A stretch of DNA of 64,000 nt, taken from the NCBI GenBank assembly GCA_019914995.1, contig CM034140.1:2356001-2420000 (forward strand). Direction: 5' to 3'. Under the pieces are notes generated by a model that saw only the letters and a list, made by a program, of their open reading frames with translations, had not been told where the DNA came from and searched no databases. The DNA comes from Acanthochlamys bracteata (taxonomy: Eukaryota > Streptophyta > Magnoliopsida > Pandanales > Velloziaceae). The position numbers and the translations under genes were made by a program. Of the stretch, positions 40,310 through 51,567 are shown piece after piece; the first letter of the stretch is position 1; every line of letters begins with the position of its first letter.

Positions 40310-40993
40310 TGTTAATTTATTTATTACATGTTTATGATTTAGATTATGTGATCTTTGGGAGAGGAAAGAGTTCTGATTTACTACTGATACTAAGATCACA
40401 TTGTGATTTAAAACTTGTATTGAATATTATTGTTCGAGACTTGATTTGAAATTTTTTTTTTTTTTGTAATATCTTTGTTGGACTCTTCTTGAGAGTTAAA
40501 TCTTCATGAAATGGTTATGAAGGTGAGCAGTTTTACTGTATGAGGACATTGTAAAATTCACTATGCCTTTTTGGAAAGATTTGATAGAGCATCTGATGCT
40601 CACTGAAGATTGTTTATTTCTTCCTTCAAAGTTGAGAGACCATTTCTTTGCTTCAAATTCTGTGATATTTATTACATGGTTAATTGTAGTTGGATCTTAT
40701 TAATAGTTAGAGAATTTTTTAGATGTAGTAGTTGGCTTTCTCAGAGAAAAATGATTTAATTGGAAAACCAGAACAAAGATTACCTATTCCAACTTGCAAA
40801 CTGGAACTGCTGCACCTAACCTAAATTGTATACCTTCACAGTTTGGGAGAGTTTTTCTCAAGAACACATTGAATCCTATCCATGCGTTCCAAAATTAATG
40901 TCTTTCAAACATGATAAAGCTCCAAACATATAATACTCACAAATTAACTTCCATACTTCTGTTTCTTTTCATGGTTAATCCATCATTATCTAC
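40310..40993. other. NaKR 3' flank, no gene seen
   Basis: AT-rich, with a T-run near 40451. Probably the NaKR 3' UTR followed by spacer. Confidence 0.5.
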
Positions 40994-41639
40994 ATGAAGC
41001 ATACAATTATCAGCAACGACCAAACCTACCGAACCAGCCGTAACGTTCTTTGTAAACTTAGCTCCAGCCTTCTAGGCAATCAGAATACCCAGTCATCAGC
41101 TACATCACCGATGCTAAATGGATACCGCTGCCCTTTCCCTGAGCTAATCAGTACATTCTCTCCGTCAAGAAACATCTCATATTCCAGCCTTGGAATTGGA
41201 AAACATCAGCAATCAATAGGCTGGTTGCCGATCGCGACAGCAACACTTCAAGCGATTGAGCCAGGATCAATAACTGAGATTGATGAGGAGTTATCTGGCA
41301 ACGTGATGCGTTGTCCATCGCTGCTGCTGGGGAAGGTGCAGGAAGTTTATGTTACGAGCTATTCGGATAACAGCAGCCACATGGTTGCAGTCATTGATGA
41401 TGATTCTGCAAAATGGCTTGAGGTTGTTGGGACTCCATCAACCTGGATTACCAGAATCTCACATTGCTGTTGTGAAATACAGCAGAGGAAATGACTATGC
41501 TGTGGTTAAAACCAGCAGCCTTGCAGCTGAGATGAAAGCAGCACAAAGAAAATTCTTCCTTCACTGTTTACCTCAGGCGAAGTCAATATCACAATGTAAT
41601 ATACAATTAATATGTTACATAAAAAAAAATGATTTGTGA
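40994..41639 (+). pseudogene. Unrecognised coding-like sequence broken by one frameshift
   Basis: A frame of about 148 residues from 40994 reads as normal protein (for example LPIATATLQAIEPGSITEID and LGKVQEVYVTSYSDNSSHM) up to about 41438. There the plausible protein continues in the next frame (GLPESHIAVVKYSRGNDYAV, then SLAAEMKAAQRKFFLHC). The two parts join with a one-base shift and no good splice signal, so it is either a pseudogene or contains a sequence error. Composition is less AT-rich than the surroundings. I do not recognise the family. It could also be a downstream exon of an unannotated gene. Confidence 0.35.
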
Positions 41640-41818
41640 AGTTATCAATTGGGTTTCCTGATACTCTACAGAGAATCTAAAAAAGCTGAAAGAAAATGGA
41701 GTTCCTCATATAAGACAGAAAATAGATATCAAACAGGATGAGGTCATGAATCAGTAACGATAATTAAAATTTGAAACACCACACGTGAGATTCTATGTTA
41801 CAGGCTAGGGTATAATCT

Positions 41819-44800
41819 TCATTTCTCCTCATTTAGACGTTTCCGGAAATCGGTGACCATAAGAGGCAACCCTTGCCGTAAAGAGATCTTTGGTTCCCAG
41901 TTAAGCTGCTGTTTTGCCTTGGTAATATCTGGCTTTCGCATATGCGGGTCATCTGCTGTATTAGGTTTGAACTCAACAGTGGCACTTGGATCAATAGTTT
42001 CTTTGACAACCTGCAGCTCAAGTTAAAATTTTAAAGAAAGACTATGTTAACATGAATTAATATATAGGAAAGAAGAATTAAGAAAATGTGATCTCAGGGG
42101 GCAAATGACTCAAAATTTTTTGTTTACACAAACCTCAGCAAGTTCTAGCATTGTAAATTCTCCTGGATTGCCCAAGTTGAATGGCCCAATATGATCATTT
42201 TCCATCAGTGCAAATAATCCATCAACCTTTGGAAGTACACAATGAGAAGAATAAATAAAAAGAGTTCACTATTTAGAGTTCTTTGAACCTCTTTAATCAT
42301 CAGAATATAGAAAGGACCAGAAATCTAGAATTTACGTGCAAGCTAGACATTCTGAGTGAAGTGAAACCTTTAGGCAGTATTATATAGAAACCACAGAATG
42401 AAGCACCTGAAATCATGTCATTTCTAATACAGAGCCCAACAAACTTCAAGGTTGAATTGCATGTCTTACCTACTAAAGAATCTTACGAGATAATTTCAAG
42501 AACTTAGGATCTACTATCTATTACAGCTTATAGAGTTTCTTTTTGCGGTGCAAGGAAGAGTTCTACATCCTAGGTGACTTGGTAATAACTTAGAAAGCTA
42601 CTTTTGAGTGGGAAGTCACCTCAACACATGATTGAAACGTCAGAGCAACCAAACATGAGATTTTTCAACATACTACAATCATAATAGACTGGAAGTGGGC
42701 TTGGTTTGTGGAAAAATGATCAACCAAACAGTAAAATGATGGGATTGAAGACATATATACACCACCAAGAAGATGAGAAGGTTGGGACAAGTTTCTTATA
42801 AGTCAGAATCCCATCAGAAAAAGATGCTGCAGGACTGAACTACTTGAAAAACAAAGGTGCATGGACAAAGTTACTTATAAGTCAAATTTAAAGTACCAGA
42901 TCAGAAACATATTGGAAGCTTCGCGTTTGCTTTCCATCCCCATAAACTGTCATTGGCTGTTTACGGAGTGCCTGTAGAGCAAATATGTTAGAAGTAGGAA
43001 GAGAGAGTACATGCTTCATAAGGCAGTACAAAATGCATTCAGAAAGAAAAGCTTATAACACACAACAATATAAACAATAAGTACAAACTAACTTGTGCTA
43101 CAAAGTTGCTGACAACACGACCGTCATCTAGGCACATTCGTGGGCCGTATGTATTGAAAATACGAGCAATACGCACCTACAAAACCATATTTTTCACACA
43201 GTAAATGCATAAGCATATTATTAAACATGTCAAATCATAAGACTAACTTTACAAACAAAGATAAAGATATACAGTAACTTCTTCCATCAAATTACAGAAC
43301 CAAAGAAAATTGAATCTCAAAAACTTTAAGAAAGGAATGGGGGTTGGAAGAGGGCTAGTAAGGAATTTCATATAACCAAGTCCATCCCTTGTAAATTTTA
43401 TGGAAAGAATAAAATAGAAAGGAAGAAAGACAACAAATAAAAAGATTAACAGGGTAAAAACTCAGGAATCTAGACTTTGTATTAAACCACTTCTGATAAG
43501 CTCAATCAAATTTCTATGAGACATTTCTGTTTAGTAATCATTCCCCCTATAACTAAGAGTATAAGTTTAAGCTCTCAACAAAAAGAGGGAAAAGGAGGCC
43601 AGCAATTTTGCATGTCTTACACACTATAATCTCTCAAAGTCCTTTTTCCATTTAATCAGTTGCCACTTAAGTTCCAATTTCCAAGGTTTTTCACTGCCTG
43701 GAGTATGCAACTGAATTCTGTACACTTAAGTTGTTTTGGCCTAATTTAACGCTATTCATTAACTATCATGTGTTCACTTCAGCAGCTAAGACAATATCCT
43801 GAAAGTGAGATTTATAAAACTATGGTGTACAAGCCAAGCCCTTTCACTTGTTAAACTGCCTCAAGGAAAAACAAAATACAGTAGCTATACTAAATGTTGG
43901 GGTGACTGGCATTGCAGCAAGATTTGACAAACACTCATTCAGCTAAAGTAAAACAAATGAAAGATCAGTGCAAAAAGTACCTCAACATCAGCACCTCTGT
44001 GATAATCCATGGTCAAAGTCTCTGCCGTTCTTTTTCCTTCATCATAACAACTCCTGACACCTAAGATTAACCAAGTATTAATCACACGTTCTAAATAGGC
44101 TATCTAGACATAACATAAACACTTGAGAATGCCTAACAACAAAGCATGCAAAAAAACCCAACTTTACGAAAGCACCAAAGAAATTAGTTTGCAGCATGTT
44201 AAGTAGACAAACACTACTGATGTATTTCACCTATGGGGTTGACATGGCCCCAATAAGTCTCCTTCTGTGGATGCTCAAGTGGATCACCATATACTTCACT
44301 GGTACTTGTCAGCAGGAACCGTGCCCCAATTCTCTTTGCCAAACCAAGCATGTTCAAAGTTCCCATCACGTTGGTCTTGTAGCAAGACGTTAAAGAATCC
44401 AAAAAAGGTAGTAACTTCACAAAATTACTGAAGCATTTTATCATGATCACGACCAATCCCATTACTAAGGTGCCTAAGTAGGCTTCTAAATGCTCTAGAT
44501 CATTCAAATAGCGATATTTTCTAACAGAAATAAAATTAGCACGTCAATTAACATTAAATCAGTGAAAGAAGTGACACAAAAACAAAATGCACTGAGGAAG
44601 AATTTATGAAAATGATATAATTGTCTTGATTGGATTATACTTGTAGTGCACAGGCGAAGCAGGGCAAGCTAGATGATAGATCTGATCAGCCTCAAGCAAG
44701 ATCGGCTCAACAACATCATGCCTGATGAGCTCAAACTTTGGATTCCCGAAATGGTGAACCAGATTCTCTTTCCTTCCAGTAAAGAAATTATCGATCACGA

Positions 44801-45236
44801 TAACACTATCACCCCTATTAATCAACTTATCAACGAGATGGCTTCCAACAAACCCAGCACCACCAGTAACAACGATTCTTCTTCCAGGAACACGAATGGT
44901 AGCAGGCAAACGTGTTCCAGCAGCGGAGATCGTCGTTGTTATCGTTGTCGTTGGGCGTGGACGTTTGAAGACAGGGAGAGGGCGGTGGTGATTAGTAGGA
45001 ATAGGGAAATAAAGAGAAGGAGAAGAGGGTCGGAGAAGGAAGAAAGAAGTAGCGAGGAGGGCGCCGAGGAGAACGAAAAGAAGGCGTTGTTCACGGAGAA
45101 GGTAAGAAGCGAAGGAGTGAGCGGAAGCAGCACCACCGCCAGAGCGGGAAGAGAGTTTGATAGAAGGTGACTTTGCGGCGGTGCCGGTGGAGGAGTGCGT
45201 GTTTGGGAGGCTTGATTGTTTGTGAAGCTGCTTCAT
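41819..45236 (-). CDS. UXS1: UDP-glucuronate decarboxylase / UDP-xylose synthase (membrane type)
   Basis: Makes UDP-xylose from UDP-glucuronate for hemicellulose and glycoprotein synthesis, probably in the Golgi. Seven exons on the minus strand: 44619-45236, 44231-44378, 43981-44060, 43093-43176, 42897-42971, 42134-42226 and 41819-42010; 429 residues. The Ser-rich cytosolic N-terminus is followed by a single membrane anchor ([17 protein letters not shown]), giving a type II protein. The SDR fold has the NAD motif [14 protein letters not shown], then [35 protein letters not shown], the catalytic YDEGKR (YxxxK) and [11 protein letters not shown]. The C-terminus reads DPHMRKPDI and LNWEPK. The first intron is AT-AC, see the separate entry. 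The name UXS1 depends on the neighbouring NaKR gene; UXS2/4 are the alternatives. Confidence 0.95.
44379..44618 (-). other. AT-AC (U12-type) intron 1 of UXS
   Basis: The exon 1 frame ends NPIKTI and exon 2 must begin KTNVMGTL. No GT donor or AG acceptor gives this join. On the minus strand the intron starts ATATCATTTT, one mismatch from the U12 AT-AC donor ATATCCTTTT. It ends TTCTTTAACGTCTTGCTAC. TTCTTTAAC is one mismatch from the U12 branch consensus TTCCTTAAC, and its branch A lies about 11-12 nt from the terminal AC, within the U12 limit. This is 240 nt long, phase 0. Confidence 0.88.
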
Positions 45237-46740
45237 TTTTCTTGAAGCAAAATTCGCGATCGTGATCTACTTGGACACACACAGCGAAAGAAAGAAAGAA
45301 AAAGGTGGCGGGTAGGCAGAGGTCACGTGAGAAGCACGCTCCGTTTGTTTTTCTGTTGGGCCCAGATCTAGCCCAATAGGTTAGTCGTTTGTAAGCACAC
45401 ACACAGTATTGGTACGCGTCATGGCCCATCATCTATAGCCCACGAGTGTGGGCGATCTCTTGTATTGCCATTCTTGTATTATCTTTTAACGTTAGAAAGC
45501 TACTAAATTTTCCAAATTATATTTTTTATTAAAATATCTAAATTATTTTGATAGACTTACAGTATTATTTTTTAAAATTTAGTCCAATTTAACTATTGTC
45601 ATAAAATCAAGTCCATTCAAAATTAAATAGTTAGTCAAATGTGCAATCTATTTTAAAAACAAAATATTCCTTTTGAAGTTAATAGTTCTCTTTGCATTTT
45701 GACGAGGTAGAACTTCTGTTTGGTAGTATTTTTGAAATAAAAATTTTATAAAAAAATATTTTTTTTTAAAAAAAAAATAAATTTTACTATTTTTACCTAC
45801 AAAAATAGAATTAAATAATAAAAAATTTTATTATGTAGAATTTTTTTTATATTTTTTAATTTTAAATAATTTTTTTAAATATTTATAAAATATGTATTAA
45901 AAAACATAAACTCAAAAATTAAAAATAATTTTTTCAAAAAATTTTGCCAAACGACCCAATACTAAAATACTAAAAAGCCTATGAAAAATTAGAAATTGAC
46001 AAATATATTACTTTACATAAAATATAAAAACTTTGTACTTCCAAATGATAAAAACTTATTTAAAAATATAAAAAATTTAAAATTGTAAAATTTATTATTA
46101 TTTATTTTTATTTTTTATTATTTAAAATAAAAAAATAAAATTTATTTTTTAAAATAAAATAAAAATATTCTTTTTTTTTTAAATCTTCCACTTTAGAAGT
46201 ACTTCCGAACGATCCGAAAGTATTGAATTCTATTACAAATTAACGTCACAGTACACTAAAATAGGGTACCTACTAATCGGTGTTTAGGGTATATTTTAAT
46301 TACAAAAATTCTACTTTTTCATTTTAGATTTTGAATTTTGTCACTCCATGTGTTTCAATAACTTTACTTTCACTTCCACATCAAATTCTATTTTTATTAA
46401 TTTTAACTCCAAAATTTATTTTATGTGTTTATAACTTTTTACTTATTTGTTTACAATTTTTTATTTATTTTGCTTTCGCGGAACCTCACTTTCGTATAAT
46501 TCGTCCTTATTTATTTTTCTATAAGTGATATGGAAATTAGCTTTTTTCCAAAAATTTATTTTTAAATAATATTTATATTATTTTTATAAATTTAATTTTA
46601 CTTTATTTTAATAATTAAATATCTAGAAATTTTTTTATAGAAACTCAACAATATATAAAATTTATAAAAACACACCCTTAGTTTGTTATTAATACACCAG
46701 TTTCTCCTTTAATTACCAGCAGCAGCGGATGCATTCAAAG
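45237..46740. other. UXS promoter side and AT-rich spacer
   Basis: The first 250 bp next to UXS is GC-richer and should be its promoter and 5' UTR. From 45480 on the sequence is AT-rich and repeat-like (45719-45952; about 46020-46210; about 46525-46670). No gene seen. Confidence 0.5.
45719..45952. repeat. AT-rich MITE-like element
   Basis: A 234-bp block with a left end GTTTGGTAGTATTTTTGAAA and a right end that reads GTTTGGCAAAATTTTTTGAA when reverse-complemented. The interior is nearly all A/T. Confidence 0.55.
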
Positions 46741-48932
46741 TTAGTGTTTATCATGCTTAAACTTCTGCTCCGTCTCACCATTAATGGAGAAAACAGTTAC
46801 TAATCTTTCATTGAGCCAAGCAACAATGTCCGAGAAGACAATCTGAATGTTCTCCTCCGGCTCGCCGAATGTAATCCCATGCCACATTCCCGGGTACAGC
46901 TTATAACTCTTGTCCTCCGTCGACGCCTTCTCGTACAACAGTTTGCTTACTGATGGATCTGTCACCACATCTTCTCCTCCTTGAACGATCAGAAATGGCA
47001 ACGTTACCTGACGAATTTTTATACGATCTATATTTTCAATACATATATGTTTCTAAAGATTTCCAAAAAAAAAAGTCATATGTTATTACCTTGTCAAGAT
47101 TGTTTTCAATGTCTAAGCTGACCATGAGAAGTTCAAAGCCAGTTTTCAATCTTGGCTTTCCCTTATAACAAAGCGGACTACTACGAACCTGCGCAATAAT
47201 TTATATTCACGATTAAAATTTTCATGAATAAACGCATGAGAAAATTTGGTTGAAATCAGTCGATTGACGAATGAATGAATTAATTACCTCTTCTCTTTTT
47301 TCTGGTCTTTTGAAGCCAACGTCAATGATGTCTTTTGTAGGTATTATCTTCCAAGTAGGTATTATCCTTGTCAGCTTATTCAATATACTTATCACTACCG
47401 GGTGCGGTTTCATATCGTCAGCAATCTAAAAAAAACAGGAACAAAATTTCCAATAAAAAATAGCGAAATTAATTCATACAAATAATAAAAGCATGTAGAT
47501 AAGATATTGAGAAAGGGATTGCAACCTTTGAAAATTCAGCTATCAGCAATTTGCATTCAAGAAAAAGGCAAATAAATACATAGTGCTCTGTTTCAAAAAA
47601 AGAATCTAAAGAAAAATAATGATCCCTTGATGAAGGGATTAATCTAATAATATATGTAGCATGTAAGTTGAGTAGTCATGAGATGTTAGATCAATTTCAA
47701 TTGTTTAAACTTTAATTAACCACTGCCATTAATTGCTAACTGGATAGAGACTAGTTTATTAAGTGTCAACTTCATTGAAAATAACTCTGCTTTAATTTTT
47801 CTAGATGCTAATCAATTGATTTATATCTTTTTCCGTTTTCTTCTTCAGAGGAAGTTAGCAACTATGACTTTTATAATCACTAGAGTTGAAAATAGTTATT
47901 AACAATTTCTAAAAGCTTGAAACTATTATAAATTCTGATATTGTTTGTTAAATAAATAATTAGAGGGGGGTGGAGAGGAGACCTTGCACATAGGAGCAAC
48001 AAGAACAGCACCATCCCAGTAGGTAGGGGACTTCCTGTGAAGAAGAAGAACAACTGCTCCACCCATGGATTCACCAAGAAGAAATCTCTTCTTGTTTTTA
48101 TTCTCTTGCTTTTCTGTTCCAGATATAAGAAAATAAATAATAAGAAGAAATGAAATTCAATATTTTTCAAAGCAGCAGTATTACTAATGGTGATTGTAAT
48201 TGAAATTTCTTTTATATATACCACATATGCTTGTGAAAAAGGAAGAACAATCGTTGACAAGGTTGTCGAAGCTGGGGACGTAGCCTTGAAGGCCATCAGA
48301 CTTTCCATGGCCTTCATGATCGATACCATACACCGCGAAACCTGCTTTCGCCAGTGCGATTCCGGTGCCTGAAATCAAACAATGAAATCAGTCCGTTTTC
48401 CAACTTTTCATTAGGGTTTTTTCTTTTCTTCTTAATAATTTCTAAGAATTGATCATTAATTTACCTTTCATGAAGAAGCTGCAATCCACAGCATAGCCTT
48501 TTGATTAACAGCCATTGCAAATTAAGAAACAAAAAAATGAAAGTGTTTAAGCTTCTAATCTGGAATGAATGAATGAACTTGGTGAATTACGCTTGTGTAT
48601 AGATGGATATACCATGGCAGAGAAAGATGAGTGCTTTTGGTTCTTGTGTTTCTGGAAGCCATCTGCATGTAAACTGCTTCACTCCTCTAGAGTTTGATAT
48701 ATATTCCTGAATTTCAAAAACAAAAAAAGTTATAAACAACTTTATTCAAATGATCAAGAAAGAAATATATAGAAGTGATTACTATTAATTCCAACCTCTT
48801 CATACTTGATATTTTCAGCCTGAAATAATTAAACACAAAAAAAATAAACAAATGAATAACACGAAGCGAAGAACTAAAACAAAGAAAATAAACTGAAAAG
48901 AGAGAAAAAGATGGAGTTTTGTAGCATACCAT
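46741..48932 (-). CDS. Monoacylglycerol-lipase-like alpha/beta hydrolase (caffeoylshikimate esterase family)
   Basis: Serine hydrolase likely acting on monoacylglycerols or a related ester. Nine coding exons on the minus strand: 48930-48932, 48796-48819, 48613-48706, 48465-48497, 48222-48368, 47983-48113, 47288-47425, 47090-47188 and 46741-47007. They join to 311 residues. The first coding exon is only the ATG, followed directly by a GT donor; the protein then continues AENIKYEEEYISNSRG as in the family. Landmarks: FLCHGY (oxyanion), YGIDHEGHGKSDGLQGYVP, the nucleophile elbow GESMGG (Ser116), GEDVVTDP and the catalytic His266 in GMWHG. The symbol is left blank because the plant family is large. 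By gene order it matches the At3g55180/At3g55190 pair (from memory). Confidence 0.93.
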
Positions 48933-49003
48933 TAGCAAGAGTTGCTTGAAAAACTCAAGGTGAAAGAAAGAAAGAGGAGAAGCACAAGAAGTGGTCGGTA
49001 AGG

Positions 49004-49012
49004 TATTTTATA
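49004..49012 (-). promoter_or_regulatory. Possible TATA box of hydrolase gene
   Basis: The minus strand reads TATAAAATA, about 72 bp upstream of the ATG-only coding exon. The AT-rich setting lowers confidence. Confidence 0.35.
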
Positions 49013-49536
49013 TTAATAATTCATATATATGGAGTTGTTCGTAAGAAAATAATTCGACTACTTCAATTCAAATGAGAGTTTTTAATAATAAATTTAAAAC
49101 ATTGGTTTAGAATTCAAAGTCATAGAGTTAAGTTTTCTATAGAGCTTAATATATTATCCTAAAAAAGTTCTTCCTGCTTTCAAGAAAAAGGTGTTAAAAC
49201 TTATTGTAATGGAAAGTAAACTGCAATCACTTGTAAGATTGAGATTTGGAAAGTCCAGCGAGATGCCTTTTATATTAATTAATCATGTAACTATGTAAGA
49301 AAAAAATAAGATTAAAATTTCAGTACTATTTCATTTTTTAGCATTTTGTTTTTCTTCTAATTTATGAAGGTCTTGAAATTCGGCGGACATGATCTTTGTG
49401 CCTGGTTTTGTTTGGCTGATGATTAATTTTTCATACATTAATATGTTGTTCAAGAAACCAAAAAAAAAACATTTGGAAGATTTTTAGTTGTAAACAACTC
49501 CATCTACATTAAAATTTAACATTCTTATTGAAAAGC
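49013..49536. other. Hydrolase upstream region, no gene seen
   Basis: AT-rich DNA without recognisable open frames or repeats beyond the promoter. Confidence 0.4.
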
Positions 49537-50104
49537 TAGGGGTGACAATTCGAATTTCTGAATCGATTTTAAATCAACCCATATAATAATCGGATCAAAA
49601 TTATTCAATCTTAATCCGACCTATTTATTTATATGGATCAAAATTATCAATCTAATCCAACCTATTTATAAATGAGTCAAATTCGGATCGACCTATTTAA
49701 TAATTATAATTATTAAAATAAAAATAATAAATATTAATTTTTAATAATATATATATATATATTATTAATTATAATATATTTAAAAATATATATATTAATT
49801 TTGACAAAATTTATAAATTAAATAAAAATTAGTTAAATTAAGATAAAGTAAAAATATATATATACAAATTAAATTCAAAATTTTTATTATTATTTTTTAA
49901 TTAATAAATAATATATACTATATAAATAGTTAAATGGGTTAAACGAATTAATTTTGGGTCAATTCGAATCCGATCCGAATCAGTTAAAATTTTTGGGTCA
50001 ATTCGAAATCGATCCAAATCCGACTAAAGGTTGACCCAAACTTGATTTTTTTCGGATCGGTCTCGGATCGAGTTTTTGGGTCGGATTGAAATTTGTCGGC
50101 TCTA
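49537..50104. mobile_element. hAT non-autonomous transposon with 8-bp target duplication
   Basis: A 568-bp element flanked on both sides by TGAAAAGC (49529-49536 and 50105-50112). It begins TAGGGGTGACAATTCG, and its right end reverse-complemented begins TAGAGCCGACAAATTTC, so the terminal inverted repeats are imperfect. An 8-bp duplication plus TAGGG-type termini is the hAT signature. The interior is AT-rich with repeated GGATCRAAATTAT-like motifs and no transposase frame, so it depends on a partner elsewhere. Confidence 0.85.
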
Positions 50105-50112
50105 TGAAAAGC

Positions 50113-50887
50113 AATTGAAAAAGAAGATGTTTGTTTAATATAAAGATGCTAACGGCTCATAAAATTATCCACAAAATCTTGCGTCTGCAAAGAAATTTCA
50201 AACACCAAGAAATTAAAAGAGAAAACAAATTCCAAATATCAGAAACAAATCGGATTTTATGAAACCTAAACAAGAAGAATTTTATGAATAATTTCTCAGG
50301 GAGGGAGAAAAAGACGGAGAGGTTTGGAACAACAAATGGAAACATTCTGATTAGAATATTTACGGGACAAACGAAGTGCAGAGGAAATTAGTAGTTGTAA
50401 AAAATTTATAAAATTTTTTCAACAAACTTGAAGCGACATACAACTGGTTCCCATATGGTGCCACAGTCGTATTGTTTGGCGTGCTAGCTTTGGATCACCA
50501 CTCCTAAAAGCTAGCGAGAGCAAGCACTAAGTGTGACTTATGTGAGGAGTTGTATTCCATCAACCTTAATTCATCTAGTCCATACTCTCAACTACTGTTT
50601 TTTTGTCTGCATCAAAGAATCAAGCCTTCCAATCGTGCATCGAAGATGAGATTAACAAGCTTGCAAACCGATTCGAATCAGGATTGAATAAAAAGTGCCT
50701 TGCTATCTTAGGAAAGTGAATATTTTTTATGAAACGGACAAAAGAAGTAAATTTAGTAGTCATTATATGTATTTTTATTGCGGGCGATTAAAAGTTACAC
50801 TTGCCAACACATCTGGCTTTTCTATCACTGCTGGATAGAATCCTTGGTTATGTTATTTGGAAGAAAATTCCAAACCAATCAACATAT
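50113..50887. other. Intergenic DNA upstream of tRNA-Arg
   Basis: No recognisable gene. The open frames here are short and unremarkable. Confidence 0.5.
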
Positions 50888-50961
50888 GACCGCATAGCGC
50901 AGTGGATTAGCGCGTCTGACTTCGGATCAGAAGGTCGTGGGTTCGACTCCCACTGTGGTCG
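50888..50961 (+). tRNA. tRNA-Arg (anticodon TCG)
   Basis: A 74-nt cloverleaf: acceptor stem GACCGCA paired with TGTGGTC (one G-U), D stem GCGC/GCGC, anticodon stem TCTGA/TCAGA with loop CTTCGGA, T arm GTGGG-TTCGACT-CCCAC, discriminator G at 50961. No intron. The internal A and B boxes are intact and a T-rich terminator (TTTCTTCTTTTTT) follows directly. Confidence 0.97.
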
Positions 50962-51567
50962 CATTTCTTCTTTTTTCTTTTGACGAGTGTGGCTGTTGTT
51001 AATCAGAGCGATCTGGCAGTTCTCTTCCACACACCCATTGCACAAAGCTATCTCTCACTTGCTAACAACCGCCGCACCACCTTACATCACATAACATTTT
51101 ACATCCTTAAGATACTCTTTCATATTGTTGCATTTTCACGCTCGATAAAGCGTGATCCCAACCAACTATCAGCCATCAGCACGGCAAATCATCGCTCGAT
51201 CCATCTCATAGCGTCTACATGCAAATCATTCATAATGGATGCCTTATCTTTACGTAGCCATTAGCTTTTGTCGTTCTCTTTAAAACATCAGACTGCATTT
51301 CCCGCACAAGAACTATCATGCAAACCAGTACATAGGCTGGCATCATATTTAAAATATCCAAAGCAAATAGCAATCAATTCCAGTATTCACAATCTCAACT
51401 TTGATAAACTAAACTGGAAGTCATGAAATAAGGTAATTCTGAATAGCATCTTTTGTCAACCATCAAACCAAATGCTAAGCCGCCTCTTACAGATCAAACT
51501 CCAAAACTTTCACCCAAATCCAGGGGGGTTTTGAGATATAATATTACAACAACAGATAATCCCTAAT
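50962..51567. other. tRNA terminator and RPL35 3' flank
   Basis: Begins with the pol III T-run and ends in the RPL35 3' UTR. Nothing else recognised. Confidence 0.5.

Noticed and set aside
44673..45170. Long open frame (165 residues) on the plus strand
   Set aside because: It is the reverse complement of the low-complexity, GC-rich first UXS exon, which has clear family matches on the minus strand.
47880..48329. 149-residue minus-strand open frame
   Set aside because: It lies over hydrolase exons but in the wrong frame and runs through introns.
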